Origin: an uncultured Prevotellaceae bacterium | Lineage (GTDB): Bacteria; Bacteroidota; Bacteroidia; Bacteroidales; Bacteroidaceae | Assembly: GCA_902782305.1 (NCBI GenBank) | Contig: CACZMV010000011.1 | Span: 65,600 to 120,145 of the forward strand | Reading direction: 5' to 3' | DNA length: 54,546 bases | Part shown: piece by piece, positions 15,586 to 26,181 of the stretch | Layout of the letters: each line of letters opens with the position of its first letter | Numbering within the stretch: the stretch's first letter is position 1 | Notes under the pieces: model-generated | Databases searched by the model: none | What the model saw: only the letters and a program-made list of their open reading frames with translations | What the model was told of the DNA's origin: nothing | Made by a program: the position numbers and the translations under genes

Positions 15586-16371
15586 ATGAAAATCGTTTCC
15601 ATTGTCATTCCTATCTATAAAGAGAGTCTTGATAAGTATGAGGAATTGTCATTTAGGCAGTGCTTGAAGATTTTAAATAAGTACAGAATCATATTGGTAA
15701 CTCCTCAAAGTTTGAATTTGTCTGCATATCATCGGTTGGCAGATGAATATGGAGTCCATTTAGATTCTGTGTTTTTCTCTAAATCATTCTTTGAGGGAAT
15801 TGATGGATATAACAGATTGTTAAAAAGTAAGGAGTTCTATTTATCGTTTATATCTTATCAATATATTCTGATTTATCAATTGGATGCATTTGTGTTTAGA
15901 GATGAATTAGAATATTGGTGTAATGAGGGATATGATTATGTAGGGGCACCATGGATTACAAATGATGAAGAAAAACCAATAGATATTGGGCTGTGGAAAG
16001 TGGGAAACGGTGGCCTTTCGTTGCGAAAGATATCATATTGTATGAAAGTGCTGAACTGGAAAGGTCCTGTGTTGACCTATAGATATTATAACAAAATAAA
16101 ATATTTGCCTTATATTTTAGGATGGAAAAATAATATAAGTTACTTTAGAAAAAGTAACATGAATGAAGATGCACTCTTCTCTGGTTTTCTTTCTCCCACA
16201 TACCTTAATCCTCATCTGCCAACACCAGAAAAAGCAGCTTGTTTCGCTTTTGAGAAATTCCCTTCCTATTTGTTCCGGATGTGCAACAATCAGCTACCAT
16301 TTGGCTGTCATGCATTTCACAAATATGAGTATGAGGAATTCTGGAAAAAATATATTGAAGAAGTAGTATAA
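15586..16371 (+). CDS. DUF5672 family protein, putative glycosyltransferase
   Basis: The protein (261 residues from ATG 15586) matches DUF5672. It has VVTP-like ILVTPQSL, then YILIYQLDAFVFRDEL, EGYDYVGAPW, KVGNGGLSLRK and the C-terminal LPFGCHAFHKYEYEEFW. The family is seen in many polysaccharide loci and looks like a GT-A glycosyltransferase, with LDAF in the DxD position, but I know of no proven reaction. The frame is open from ATG 15559; 15586 follows AAAGAGACTGAG and gives the usual N-terminus (MKIVSIVIPIY). Confidence 0.72.
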   Translation: MKIVSIVIPIYKESLDKYEELSFRQCLKILNKYRIILVTPQSLNLSAYHRLADEYGVHLDSVFFSKSFFEGIDGYNRLLKSKEFYLSFISYQYILIYQLDAFVFRDELEYWCNEGYDYVGAPWITNDEEKPIDIGLWKVGNGGLSLRKISYCMKVLNWKGPVLTYRYYNKIKYLPYILGWKNNISYFRKSNMNEDALFSGFLSPTYLNPHLPTPEKAACFAFEKFPSYLFRMCNNQLPFGCHAFHKYEYEEFWKKYIEEVV

Positions 16372-16383
16372 TTCATCTGCAAC

Positions 16384-17355
16384 ATGAAGACAATTGCATA
16401 TACGGGTTTATGGGATGAATTCTTTTCCGAGCAGTCCCTCATTAAAAAGATGATACATGAAGTGTGTCAGATAGAAGATACTCGGGATTATATGAATGCT
16501 GACTATTTATTATATTCCTTATTTTCTGAGGAACATTGGCAGGTTCCTGATAGCACAATTAAAATCTTTTATACCGGTGAGAATATAACACCAGATTTTA
16601 ATGCTTGTGACTATGCTATGGGATTTGATTGGCTTGACTTTGGTGACCGATACCTTCGTTTCCCTTTATATTATCTTTATGAAGATGTCTGTGATTTGAT
16701 GGAGACAAAGCATTTGAGACCCATAGAAAAGAAAGTGGACTTTTGTAGCATGACAATCAGTAACGCCAATAGGAATCCGATCTTTAGAGACTTATTTTCT
16801 GAGTTGTCTGCCTATAAAAAAGTGGATTCAGGAGGAGGATGGAATAATAATATCGGTGGACCAGTAGATGATAAATTATCTTTTGATAAGACTCATAAGT
16901 TTTCTATTGTTTGTGAGAATAGCTCCTATCCTGGTTATACAACAGAGAAATTGATTCAAGCTTTTGCTGCAAATTGTATTCCTATCTACTGGGGAGACCC
17001 TGCTGTTGGTAAAGTCTTTAATAAGAAGTCGTTTGTAAATGTTCTGGATTATCATTCAATAGCGGATGTGGTAGAGAAAGTGAAAGAAATAGACCAAAAT
17101 GAGACGTTATATTTTGATATGCTTCATAAGCCGGCATTGGGTGATTTACAATATTCAAAAGCCCAACAGAAAGAGATTCTTAGGAAATTCCTTTCTAATA
17201 TCTTCACTCACTCATTAAAGGCTGCTATGCGTAGAAATAGAGATTGTCGTGGGAAAATGTATATAGATAAGCAACGAGGAAATATCCATGAAAATCATAC
17301 TGACGGCGCGTTGTCCAGAATGAAAAATTTTATTTCTGCACATATTAAATCATAA
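16384..17355 (+). CDS. Alpha-1,3-fucosyltransferase, family GT10
   Basis: The 323-residue protein contains the GT10 donor-binding signature SIVCENSSYPGYTTEKLIQA followed by IPIYWGDP, and ends in a basic tail. GT10 enzymes use GDP-fucose to make alpha-1,3 (or 1,4) linkages, as in Lewis-type antigens. No GDP-fucose genes (gmd, fcl, fkp) are in the window, so the donor comes from elsewhere in the genome. A Lewis-like branch on the surface glycan is a possibility, not shown. Confidence 0.88.
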   Translation: MKTIAYTGLWDEFFSEQSLIKKMIHEVCQIEDTRDYMNADYLLYSLFSEEHWQVPDSTIKIFYTGENITPDFNACDYAMGFDWLDFGDRYLRFPLYYLYEDVCDLMETKHLRPIEKKVDFCSMTISNANRNPIFRDLFSELSAYKKVDSGGGWNNNIGGPVDDKLSFDKTHKFSIVCENSSYPGYTTEKLIQAFAANCIPIYWGDPAVGKVFNKKSFVNVLDYHSIADVVEKVKEIDQNETLYFDMLHKPALGDLQYSKAQQKEILRKFLSNIFTHSLKAAMRRNRDCRGKMYIDKQRGNIHENHTDGALSRMKNFISAHIKS

Positions 17356-17356
17356 C

Positions 17357-18307
17357 ATGTTAGTATCTATCATCATTCCTGTCTATAAGGTTGAACAATA
17401 TATTGGGCGGTGTGTGGAGTCTGTATTGAATCAAACATATCGTCAGTTAGAGGTAATACTGGTTGATGATTGTACTCCAGATCAGAGTATCCAGATAGCA
17501 AAAGACCTTATTGAAGATTCTGAAAAGAGTGGTGATTTGGTATTCAAATACTTAACACATGAGCATAATCGAGGATTGTCGGCTGCACGAAATACAGGCT
17601 TGGATGCAGCATCTGGTAGTTATGTCTATTTCTTAGATAGTGACGATGAAATAACGCCAGAATGTATAGAAACCTTGGTGGATGCAACCAGCGAAGACTC
17701 TGTGGATGTCGTCTGCGGTGCGTTGGAATTATTTGGCGCAGTAGAGAGTTTTTCTATTGAACTTTCGTTCTATGATGCTTTATATATGGGAAATGCTCAT
17801 GTAATAAACGCATTTGTAAAGGATCGCATCCCAATTGCGGCATGGAATAAATTGATACGAAGAGACGTTCTTATTTCAGAAAAATTATATTTTAAAGAAG
17901 GATTGATATATGAAGACAATCTATGGACCTTTGAGTTAGCTCATAGCGTTGATTCAATTAAAACAATAACAAAGAAAACCTATCATTATAGGATTCGTTC
18001 TAGCTCTATTATGACATCGACCCATTATATTCAGAAGTATGACTATATGCTGATTGTTTTTGCTGAGCGAGAGAAATTCATAAAAGAAAGGGCAAAAAAT
18101 AATCCTGTAACGAGAAATTATTTAATAAAGAATAAGGCCATTTGGATTCAGTGTAGGATGTGTGATGAGCATATTCCTTTTAGTGATCGTTGGCGATTGG
18201 CTTCTACTGCCTTGAATCTTTGTGATAAATATGCAGTATTGGGGTATAGTATTCTTTATTATATGAGATGGGTATTACATCAAATCAAATGTATCGTATG
18301 TCACTAA
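17357..18307 (+). CDS. Glycosyltransferase family 2
   Basis: This 316-residue GT2 has [29 protein letters not shown] and [10 protein letters not shown], with the metal motif at 94-97. The ATG follows the previous stop by one base, so translation is coupled. The C-terminal part is helical, as in capsular GT2 enzymes of the EpsJ type. The sugar is unknown. Confidence 0.85.
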   Translation: MLVSIIIPVYKVEQYIGRCVESVLNQTYRQLEVILVDDCTPDQSIQIAKDLIEDSEKSGDLVFKYLTHEHNRGLSAARNTGLDAASGSYVYFLDSDDEITPECIETLVDATSEDSVDVVCGALELFGAVESFSIELSFYDALYMGNAHVINAFVKDRIPIAAWNKLIRRDVLISEKLYFKEGLIYEDNLWTFELAHSVDSIKTITKKTYHYRIRSSSIMTSTHYIQKYDYMLIVFAEREKFIKERAKNNPVTRNYLIKNKAIWIQCRMCDEHIPFSDRWRLASTALNLCDKYAVLGYSILYYMRWVLHQIKCIVCH

Positions 18308-18888
18308 AAGAAAAAATCCGTTTCTGCCTTTGGCGAATGTTGGGGATTGATTACACTCATATTATGAGAGTGGTAGATGATGTTTATCTGAAAGAAGATG
18401 TATATACTACGATAGGTTCTCATTCTTACAACAATCATGCTAAGATATATCGTTGGAGTGATGCACCGCTTATTATCGGAAAGTATTGCGCAATCTCGTA
18501 TGGAGTAAAATTTGTGATGGATGATGGTAAGCATAAAGTGGATACTGTTACTTCCTATCCATTTAAACATCATAAAATAGGAGGGGATAAAGGAATAAGA
18601 ATAGGTGATGATGTATGGATTGGCATGAATGCCACCATATTGTATGGGGTTACTATTGGTAATGGTGTTACTATTGCAGCAGGTGCAGTCGTGACGCATG
18701 ATGTCCCGGATTATTGTTTGGTTGGTGGAGTGCCAGCTAAGATTATAAAAAGGAAATGTACAGAAGAGGAAGCGGCCCAGATGAATAAAATTGCATGGTG
18801 GGACTGGGATGATGAAAAAGTTGATGACTGCTATGAAGATTTTAAATTGCCTATTCCTGAGTTCATTAAAAAACATCAGATTAGATGA
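18298..18888 (+). CDS. Hexapeptide xenobiotic-acetyltransferase-type (CatB/Vat-like) acyltransferase
   Basis: The protein (196 residues from ATG 18298) belongs to the left-handed beta-helix XAT family. It has [24 protein letters not shown], the loop [11 protein letters not shown], then [16 protein letters not shown] and VAAGAVVT-like [14 protein letters not shown] and GGVPAKIIK. In polysaccharide loci it would acetylate a sugar. Alternative starts at 18268 and 18289 lie further inside the previous gene; the MSLKEKIRF start fits best. It overlaps the next gene by four bases. Confidence 0.82.
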   Translation: MSLKEKIRFCLWRMLGIDYTHIMRVVDDVYLKEDVYTTIGSHSYNNHAKIYRWSDAPLIIGKYCAISYGVKFVMDDGKHKVDTVTSYPFKHHKIGGDKGIRIGDDVWIGMNATILYGVTIGNGVTIAAGAVVTHDVPDYCLVGGVPAKIIKRKCTEEEAAQMNKIAWWDWDDEKVDDCYEDFKLPIPEFIKKHQIR

Positions 18889-20048
18889 AGAAGAAATTAT
18901 TGTTTGTTATTGATTCTTTAATCTGTGGTGGTGCCGAAAAAAGTTTGGTATCGTTGTTGCCGTTGTTGAATCAGGAAAAATATGAGATACATCTATGGAT
19001 GCTGCATAGGGGGATGGTCTTTGAGTCATTGCTTTCAAAGAATGTCTTAGTCGAAGCCGAACCGTCGTATAATATCTGGGAATATTTTTTTTTCCGACTA
19101 TCTCATATAGTGTATTCCTTACTTTTCCGCATTAATCAACTATTGGGTATTAAGGAACATACTGCAGAGACATTATGGAAATGTGTAGGGAAGGCTTATA
19201 AAGTTCCAAAGGAAACATTTGATGTGGCAATCGCCTATCAACAAGGTGTGCCTACCTATATTGTTTCCACAAAGATAAATGCCCGAAAGAAAATAGCATG
19301 GATAAATGCAGATATCTTTGCTGCAGGATATGATATTAGTTATAATGCGGCATTTTACGACCAATATGATGCACTTGTTCCTGTGAGTCAGAATTTGGAA
19401 TCTGTTTTAAGAGAAAAGTATCCTCAATATAGTGAAAAATATCATTGTGTATATGATATTTTGAATCCGGATTTGATAAGACGTCAGTCACAGATGCCGG
19501 TTGATAATCTTATTTTCAATCATCAGCATCCCCTAATAGTTACGACGGGACGTTTGGCAATTGCTAAGAATCATAGATTAGCTGTTGAAGCAGCTAAAAT
19601 ACTGCAAGATAGGGGAGTGGAGTTTGTTTGGCTTTTTGTCGGTGATGGAGAAGAACGTCCCAATATTGAAAGCTTGATAAAGATATTTAACCTTCAGAAG
19701 TATGTTATCCTATTAGGGGAACGGACTAATCCGTATCCATATATGGCTCAATGTGACGTGTATGTTCAGCCTTCCTCGTTCGAAGGTTATGGACTTACTA
19801 TCGCCGAAGCTAAAATCTTAGGAAAACCTGTTGTTAGTACAAACTTTGATGTAGTTCATGATCAGATAAAGCATGAACATAATGGCTTGATAGCGGAGAT
19901 GACGCCTGAATCGGTTGCAGACAATATTCTCCGATTGATTAATGATACGGATTTGAAAAACCGAATCATTGCGAATGTAAATAAGGAGAAAAATACTACC
20001 TACATGACAGAGGTAGAAAAGGTAGAAAAGCTTTTTGATGCAAATTAA
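18885..20048 (+). CDS. Glycosyltransferase family 4
   Basis: This 387-residue GT-B enzyme has N-terminal [13 protein letters not shown] and, in the donor domain, [52 protein letters not shown] and GKPVV. It closely resembles the GT4 at 21135-22334, the two flanking the pyruvyltransferase gene, so the pair probably arose by duplication. The start overlaps the acetyltransferase stop (ATGA). Confidence 0.87.
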   Translation: MKKKLLFVIDSLICGGAEKSLVSLLPLLNQEKYEIHLWMLHRGMVFESLLSKNVLVEAEPSYNIWEYFFFRLSHIVYSLLFRINQLLGIKEHTAETLWKCVGKAYKVPKETFDVAIAYQQGVPTYIVSTKINARKKIAWINADIFAAGYDISYNAAFYDQYDALVPVSQNLESVLREKYPQYSEKYHCVYDILNPDLIRRQSQMPVDNLIFNHQHPLIVTTGRLAIAKNHRLAVEAAKILQDRGVEFVWLFVGDGEERPNIESLIKIFNLQKYVILLGERTNPYPYMAQCDVYVQPSSFEGYGLTIAEAKILGKPVVSTNFDVVHDQIKHEHNGLIAEMTPESVADNILRLINDTDLKNRIIANVNKEKNTTYMTEVEKVEKLFDAN

Positions 20049-21138
20049 GACTATTACATGTCATGATGTGTATAATCATGGCGCATCTCTTCAAGCATAT
20101 GCTTTACAAACGTATTTAGCTTCTGTGGGGCATCATGTAGAGATTATTAATTATAAGCCAGAATATCTTTGTGGAGATTATCAATTATGGTCTGTTGATA
20201 ATCCGATATATGATAAACCCATCGTCAAACAGTTGTATCTTTTTGCTATGTTGCCAAAAAGATTATGGAGTTTGAAACGAAAACGTGCCTTTGATGACTT
20301 CACAATAAATTATCTCAAACTGACTCCTAAGATATATCATAGTTGTGATGAACTGAACGATAATCCACCACAGGCAGATGTTTACATTGCCGGTAGTGAT
20401 CAGATATGGAATACCTTGTTTCAAAATGGTCGTGATGCTGCATTCTATTTGGATTTTGCACCCAAGACTGCCAAGCGGATTTCGTATGCCGCCAGTTTCG
20501 CAACAGAAGATGTTGCTGAAGATTGTAAGCAGTTTGTTTGCAAGATGCTTCAGAACTTCGATGTAATTTCTATTCGTGAGCGTTGCTCCTTGCCTTTGTT
20601 GGCTTCTCTAGGACGAGAAGACGGAGTTGCTGTCTGTGATCCTGTGTTCTTATTATCAAAAGAACAATGGAATGAGGTTGCATCTCATACCCATGAGAAA
20701 GAGCGTTATTTGCTGGTATATGATACAGAGCATTCTGCCAAGATACAAGAGATTGCACAACAAATAGCTAAAGAGAAAAACTTGAAGATATATAATATCA
20801 GTGGTTTTCGCCTTGGTTATGTTGATAAAGATATGTGGGCTTCATCACCTTTAGATTTCGTACAATTGATTCGAGATGCTGACTATGTAGTTTCTAACTC
20901 TTTTCATGCGACTGCTTTTTCTTTGATTTATGAGCGGGATTTCTGCGTGGTAAACCGTTCAGAGGGAATCAATGAACGTATGAAGAGTTTGCTGATGAGT
21001 TATAATATAGTCGGCAGACTTGTGACTAGTTATTCTGCGTCACTATTGAATCCTATAGATTATAGGGTTGTTAATCCATTATTGCAAAAGGATATTAATG
21101 ATTCAAAGGAATTCTTGAAGAAAGTATTGATGTCATGA
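20038..21138 (+). CDS. Polysaccharide pyruvyltransferase family protein (CsaB/WcaK type)
   Basis: This 366-residue protein has the family start ITCHDVYNHGASLQAYALQ, the core AGSDQIWN, FYLDFAP and ISYAASFA, and the C-terminal VVSNSFHATAFSLIY. Members add a pyruvate ketal to a sugar using phosphoenolpyruvate, giving the glycan a negative charge. ATG 20038 overlaps the previous stop by 11 bases. It is embedded between two similar GT4 genes, so it probably modifies a sugar that they add. Confidence 0.87.
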   Translation: MQIKTITCHDVYNHGASLQAYALQTYLASVGHHVEIINYKPEYLCGDYQLWSVDNPIYDKPIVKQLYLFAMLPKRLWSLKRKRAFDDFTINYLKLTPKIYHSCDELNDNPPQADVYIAGSDQIWNTLFQNGRDAAFYLDFAPKTAKRISYAASFATEDVAEDCKQFVCKMLQNFDVISIRERCSLPLLASLGREDGVAVCDPVFLLSKEQWNEVASHTHEKERYLLVYDTEHSAKIQEIAQQIAKEKNLKIYNISGFRLGYVDKDMWASSPLDFVQLIRDADYVVSNSFHATAFSLIYERDFCVVNRSEGINERMKSLLMSYNIVGRLVTSYSASLLNPIDYRVVNPLLQKDINDSKEFLKKVLMS

Positions 21139-22334
21139 CAAAGAAACGTATCTTCATATCCATGCATTATTTGGAGTTGGGTGGGGCAGAGATAAGTCTT
21201 ATCGGTCTGTTACAAGCCTTGGACTATTCCAGATATAATGTGGACTTGTTTCTCCATCGCCATCAGGGTGAACTGATGCAATTTATTCCTAAAGGAGTTA
21301 ACTTGTTGCCAGAAATTACTGCCTATGCTTGTATAGAGGGCCCATTGACCGAAGCAATACGTAGAGGACAGCTTGGTGTGGTATGGGGACGACTGAAGGC
21401 TAAATGGAGAGCAAAGAGATATCAACCTAAAGATACTTCGTTACCTCAAAATGCAGTTTTCCAGTATATTGCTCAAGAGGTTGAACCTTATCTTCCTTCG
21501 TTGGAATACTATGGAGAATATGACTTGGCGATTAGTTTCCTGCAGCCTCACAACTATGTATTGAGTAAAGTTAGGGCAAAAAAGAAAGTTTGCTGGATTC
21601 ATACAGATTATACCAAAGTAGAGTTTGATGTGGATGCGGAATTACCTATATGGAAAGCTTTTGACCATATTGTCAGTATCTCTCCAGATGTAACAAGGAC
21701 GTTTTTGCAAGTATTTCCTTCTTTAGAGAGCAAGATAGTTGAGATAGAGAATATCTTGTCATCAGAATTTGTCCGCAAAAGGGCAGATGAGAAAGACATA
21801 ACCAATGAAATGCCTAAGAAAGAGGGTAGAGTAAATGTTCTTTCAGTAGGAAGATTTACCGATGCAAAGAACTATGATAATGTACCTGATATATGTCGAA
21901 GAGTGCGAGAACAGGGAATAGATATATATTGGTATATCATTGGTTATGGAGATGAAACATTAATTCGTCAGAAAATGAAAGAAATAGGGATGGAAGGCTA
22001 TGTGGTTATTTTAGGGAAACGTACGAATCCTTATCCCTATATGAAGGCTTGTGATATCTATGCCCAGCCTTCACGCTACGAAGGTAAGTCTGTCACAGTC
22101 CGTGAGGCTCAGATGCTGTGTAAACCTGTGGTTATAACGAATTATGCTACAGCAAAGAGTCAGATACAAGATGGTGTTGATGGCGTGATTGTACCAAAGG
22201 ATAATGAGGGCTGTGCAAAAGGTATTGCAGACTTTATTAGGAATATACAGTTACAAAATGATATTATAAACTATCTTCATAACCATGATTATGGAAATAT
22301 GGATGAGGTTGAAAAAGTATATCGAATGATATGA
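21135..22334 (+). CDS. Glycosyltransferase family 4
   Basis: This 399-residue GT-B enzyme has [65 protein letters not shown] and KPVVITNY. It is a paralogue of the GT4 at 18885-20048. ATGA overlap with the pyruvyltransferase gene and with the next gene shows tight coupling. The sugar is unknown. Confidence 0.87.
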   Translation: MTKKRIFISMHYLELGGAEISLIGLLQALDYSRYNVDLFLHRHQGELMQFIPKGVNLLPEITAYACIEGPLTEAIRRGQLGVVWGRLKAKWRAKRYQPKDTSLPQNAVFQYIAQEVEPYLPSLEYYGEYDLAISFLQPHNYVLSKVRAKKKVCWIHTDYTKVEFDVDAELPIWKAFDHIVSISPDVTRTFLQVFPSLESKIVEIENILSSEFVRKRADEKDITNEMPKKEGRVNVLSVGRFTDAKNYDNVPDICRRVREQGIDIYWYIIGYGDETLIRQKMKEIGMEGYVVILGKRTNPYPYMKACDIYAQPSRYEGKSVTVREAQMLCKPVVITNYATAKSQIQDGVDGVIVPKDNEGCAKGIADFIRNIQLQNDIINYLHNHDYGNMDEVEKVYRMI

Positions 22335-23074
22335 TTCCAAAGATAATACACTATTGTTGGTTTGGTCGTAATCCGCTTCCTGCTTCAGCTATGAAGTGTA
22401 TAGCCAGTTGGCGGAAATATTTGCCAGACTACGAGATAAAAGAATGGAATGAGGATAACTTTGATGTGAATAGTATTCCATATACAAAACAGGCATATGA
22501 AGCCAAGAAATATGCATTTGTCAGTGATTATGCCCGCTTTTGGATTCTATATCATAAAGGTGGCCTCTATTTCGACACGGATGTGGAAATTATTGCCAAT
22601 ATGGATGAGATTATTGCACGTGGTCCATTTATGGGTATTGAACAAGGGGCTTCACTTGATGGAAAGCCGATGGTTGCTCCTGGATTAGGACTGGGGGTGG
22701 AGTCAGGGCATCCCTTTTATCAGAGGATGCTTAAGACTTATGATAGTCAGCGCTTTATAAATACAGATGGTTCTCATAATAATATGACCATAGTATCTTA
22801 TACAACCAAGGAATTGTATGCTTATGGTATGAAACCATCAGAGGATATGCAAGAGGTGGAAGGTATATGGATTTATCCTGCTGATTATTTCTGTCCGATG
22901 GATTCTACAACGGGAATCATTACAAAAACAAGAAGGACAGTGGCGATTCATCATTATGACTGTTCATGGATGGATCACAATACAATAAGTTTCAGAGTGC
23001 ATAAGTTAAAGAATTTTTTGTTTAGAATAATTGGACAGAAAGCGGCTCAAAAAATAAATCTAATTCTACATTGA
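22331..23074 (+). CDS. Glycosyltransferase family 32 (capsular sugar transferase)
   Basis: This 247-residue protein has PKIIHYCWFG at the start, the family block AFVSDYARFWILYHKGGLYFDTDVE with metal-binding D82-x-D84, and C-terminal AIHHYDCSW. GT32 enzymes in capsule loci add galactose, glucose or similar sugars with retention. The gene overlaps its upstream neighbour by four bases. Confidence 0.88.
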   Translation: MIPKIIHYCWFGRNPLPASAMKCIASWRKYLPDYEIKEWNEDNFDVNSIPYTKQAYEAKKYAFVSDYARFWILYHKGGLYFDTDVEIIANMDEIIARGPFMGIEQGASLDGKPMVAPGLGLGVESGHPFYQRMLKTYDSQRFINTDGSHNNMTIVSYTTKELYAYGMKPSEDMQEVEGIWIYPADYFCPMDSTTGIITKTRRTVAIHHYDCSWMDHNTISFRVHKLKNFLFRIIGQKAAQKINLILH

Positions 23075-23079
23075 TTGCC

Positions 23080-24204
23080 ATGAAGGAATTTGCACCATAC
23101 TATTTTTCCATTTATATGTATGTTGTCATGTTACTGACTGTGATGAAGTTCTGCGAAATGCAGACGACACGTGGATATGGCATATTATATCATCGTGATG
23201 ACTATAAGCCGATGATATTCTTCTCTCTATTCTTCATCCTCCTGTTTGGTTTCCGACCTATTTCTGATATTTTTGGAGATACGGTGATGTATAATGCTTC
23301 GTATAAGGTTTTTCAGACCTATGGAGTGACAGAAGGCGACTTGCCTGCCGAAATGAACAGTGACTGGCTGTTCTATTGGGGAATGTTCTATTGTGCGCAA
23401 GTAATAGACATTAATTATTTCTTGGCTATTGTCATGTATTTCTATATCGTGATGATGTTTACTGGATGTCGGAAACTGGATTCTCGGCATGGAGCGACCC
23501 TGATGTTGTTTTGTATAGGAGCTTTCTCTTTTTACACATATTCGGTTAATGGCATACGTAATGGAGTGGCTTGTAGCTTTGTTATACTAGCCTTAGGAAG
23601 TATGTGTAGAGGCAAGCGTGTATGGCCCATTATCTTTTCACTAATTGCTATCAGTTGCCACAAGTCGACTGCCTTGCCTCTGGTATGTATGTTCTTTACC
23701 TATTTTGTTAGAAATCCCAAACTCATGTATTTAACATGGTTTGGAGCAATTGCACTCAGTTTGGCATTTGGTGAGACATTAGGTAATCTGTTTTCATTGT
23801 TAAACTATGATGATCGCCTTGCAGCCAATATGCAAAGAGGTGAAGATGTTGCAGCAGAATGGGGTATTGAGTTGGAAAACCGTTTCCGATGGGATTTCCT
23901 TTTGTATAGTTCTATGCCTATTGTATTGGGAGCATATACTCTTTTTATACGCAAAGTCTATAATAATACATATCTATTGCTCTTAGGAACATATATTTAT
24001 GCCAATTCTTTTTGGGTATTGGTAATTAGAGGATTATTCTCTAATCGTTTTGCTTATCTTTCGTGGTTTATTTATCCCATTGTTTTGGCATATCCACTAT
24101 TTAATTTGCCAGTATTTAAGAAAGACCATAGTAAGAAAACTGCATATATTTTATTGGCTCATTTGGGCTTTACAATATCAATGTGGATATTGGGTAGAAT
24201 ATAA
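23080..24204 (+). CDS. wzy: EpsG-family polysaccharide polymerase (Wzy)
   Basis: This 374-residue polytopic membrane protein has about ten hydrophobic segments. It has the EpsG/Wzy features: FGFRPISDIFGDTVMYN in an early loop, then SVNGIRNGVACSFVILALG and the conserved HKSTALPLV. Wzy polymerises undecaprenyl-linked repeat units at the periplasmic face, consistent with the Wzx flippase at 31072. ATG 23080 is preferred to the in-frame TTG at 23071. Confidence 0.82.
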   Translation: MKEFAPYYFSIYMYVVMLLTVMKFCEMQTTRGYGILYHRDDYKPMIFFSLFFILLFGFRPISDIFGDTVMYNASYKVFQTYGVTEGDLPAEMNSDWLFYWGMFYCAQVIDINYFLAIVMYFYIVMMFTGCRKLDSRHGATLMLFCIGAFSFYTYSVNGIRNGVACSFVILALGSMCRGKRVWPIIFSLIAISCHKSTALPLVCMFFTYFVRNPKLMYLTWFGAIALSLAFGETLGNLFSLLNYDDRLAANMQRGEDVAAEWGIELENRFRWDFLLYSSMPIVLGAYTLFIRKVYNNTYLLLLGTYIYANSFWVLVIRGLFSNRFAYLSWFIYPIVLAYPLFNLPVFKKDHSKKTAYILLAHLGFTISMWILGRI

Positions 24205-24220
24205 ATGAGGAGGAAAAGGA

Positions 24221-25270
24221 ATGGTGATTAGCGTAATCATACCAGTCTATAATATAGAGAAAAAGAAAAAAGTTTTTGAGGCAACTATTGAGTCTGTCTT
24301 AAAACAGTCATATCGTGATTTTGAATTGATAATAGTTAACGATGGATCTATAGATAAGACAAAGATAATATTGAGTGGACTGGAGAAAGTAGATAAAAGA
24401 ATTAGGATTATTACGAAGGAAAATGGAGGTGTTGAATCATCAAGAAGGACTGGAATAAGTAATGCCCAAGGAGATTTCATTCTTCATATGGATCAAGATG
24501 ACAGATATCGTAAAGATGCATTCGAGCTTTTTATTCGCAAAATTGAGGAGACCAATGCAGATGTTGTTGTAGCAAATCATATCCGTTTTTTATTCAGTCC
24601 ATTTTTCTCTTTTGGAAAGTGTAACGCTGAATCAATGCAAAGGGAAAGAATAATAGACCATGAAAGTTTTATGGAGAAGTACTATGTATCCTTTTTTGGC
24701 ATGAATGATTTACCAGTTAACATATGGAACAAGATGTACCGAAAATCTTTTCTGGAAAGTATTCCAACTCCTCCTAAAACGGGGCATATTATAGAGGATT
24801 TATCCTATAATATGCATGTCCTTCCATATGCAAGGAGAATCGCTGTTGTTCCTGAGGTGTTGTATTATTATCGGTGGGGCGGATTTACTAATAGATATGA
24901 TAAATCGGTGTTGGAAACAGCATTAATAGGTTACAAGTTGAAAATGGGGCAAATAGAAAAATATGGGTTGCTCAGTTTTAAGGCCTACACTGCGGTCGAG
25001 TTATTAAACTATTTGAATACATATTTCTACCAAATTGTTGAATATGATGTTTTTGACAAGGTAGGCTTTATTACAGAATTCAAAAAAGTGATGTCATTAC
25101 CAGAAGTGAAAGAAGGAATGAGCATAGTAAGAGATTACGATAAATATCATTATGAATTTGCTGATGCTTTTCTAAATAGGGATTACGAGAGACTTTATGC
25201 ATATGAATTGATGACAAAGAAAAACAATAAAGGAAAGTTATTTGCAAAGAAGTTATTATTGAATATTTAA
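24221..25270 (+). CDS. Glycosyltransferase family 2
   Basis: This 349-residue GT2 has ISVIIPVYNIEKKKKVFEAT, NDGSIDKT and the metal motif MDQDDRY (90-96). An unusually clear Shine-Dalgarno-like run, GAGGAGGAAAAGGA, precedes ATG 24221, rare for this phylum. The C-terminal 120 residues are helical. The sugar is unknown. Confidence 0.85.
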   Translation: MVISVIIPVYNIEKKKKVFEATIESVLKQSYRDFELIIVNDGSIDKTKIILSGLEKVDKRIRIITKENGGVESSRRTGISNAQGDFILHMDQDDRYRKDAFELFIRKIEETNADVVVANHIRFLFSPFFSFGKCNAESMQRERIIDHESFMEKYYVSFFGMNDLPVNIWNKMYRKSFLESIPTPPKTGHIIEDLSYNMHVLPYARRIAVVPEVLYYYRWGGFTNRYDKSVLETALIGYKLKMGQIEKYGLLSFKAYTAVELLNYLNTYFYQIVEYDVFDKVGFITEFKKVMSLPEVKEGMSIVRDYDKYHYEFADAFLNRDYERLYAYELMTKKNNKGKLFAKKLLLNI

Positions 25271-25274
25271 ATAT

Positions 25275-26174
25275 ATGCCAAAGACACTGACAATATTCAC
25301 TCCAGCATATAATAGGGCACATACCATCATGAGAACTTATGAAAGTCTTTGCCGTCAAACATGCAAGGATTTTGAGTGGCTTGTTATAGATGATGGTTCT
25401 ACGGACAACACGCGCCAATTAGTTGAGAGATGGATGAAAGAGGGTATAATCCCTATTCATTATATTTATCAGGAAAATCAGGGAATGCATGGGGCTCATA
25501 ATACGGCATACAAAAATATCAATACAGAGCTAAATACATGTATTGATTCTGATGACTGGATGCCTGATGATGCGGTAGAGAAAATTGTTACTTTTTGGAA
25601 AAAGTATGGTTCGGATAAGGTCGCAGGTATTATTGGACTTGATGCCACAAAGGATGGTCAGATTCTCGGTGACAGGTTTCCTGATAGTTTAAAGGAAATA
25701 ACCCTTAGAGGCTTTCATGAAGAATTAAAAGGAAGTGGAGATAAAAAGCTTGTATATCGAACAGATGTTATTTGTAATACTCCAGAATATCCGTTGTTTG
25801 AAGGAGAACGATATGTAGGCTTGATATATAAATATCATATGGTGGATGAGAAATATCCATTGTTGGCTTCAAACGAAGTTCTTGTCATTGTTGATTATCA
25901 AGATGACGGGTCGAGCAGAGGCATGTGGCGTCAGTATTGGAAAAATCCCAAAGGCTTTGCTTTTTTGCGAAAATATGACATGATACAAACTCATTTGTGG
26001 AAGCGTAAACTTGAGGATAATATTCATTATGTGTCACATTCTATCCGTAGTCGTAATTTCAATTTTGTTCAGGAATCTCCGATGCGTTTTTTAACATGCT
26101 TATCCATTATACCAGGGTTAATGCTGTTCTTGATTAATTATTATTTTGTAAAATCAGGAAAATTGTACAAATAG
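25275..26174 (+). CDS. Glycosyltransferase family 2
   Basis: This 299-residue GT2 has LTIFTPAYNRAHTIMRTYES, LVIDDGSTDNTRQLV and the metal motif DSDDWM (91-96). It strongly resembles the GT2 at 30193-31068 (shared QTC-DFEWLV-DDGSTDNTR), so the two are paralogues within the locus. A hydrophobic C-terminal stretch (residues about 270-290) may anchor it to the membrane. Confidence 0.86.
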   Translation: MPKTLTIFTPAYNRAHTIMRTYESLCRQTCKDFEWLVIDDGSTDNTRQLVERWMKEGIIPIHYIYQENQGMHGAHNTAYKNINTELNTCIDSDDWMPDDAVEKIVTFWKKYGSDKVAGIIGLDATKDGQILGDRFPDSLKEITLRGFHEELKGSGDKKLVYRTDVICNTPEYPLFEGERYVGLIYKYHMVDEKYPLLASNEVLVIVDYQDDGSSRGMWRQYWKNPKGFAFLRKYDMIQTHLWKRKLEDNIHYVSHSIRSRNFNFVQESPMRFLTCLSIIPGLMLFLINYYFVKSGKLYK

Positions 26175-26181
26175 ATTTGTT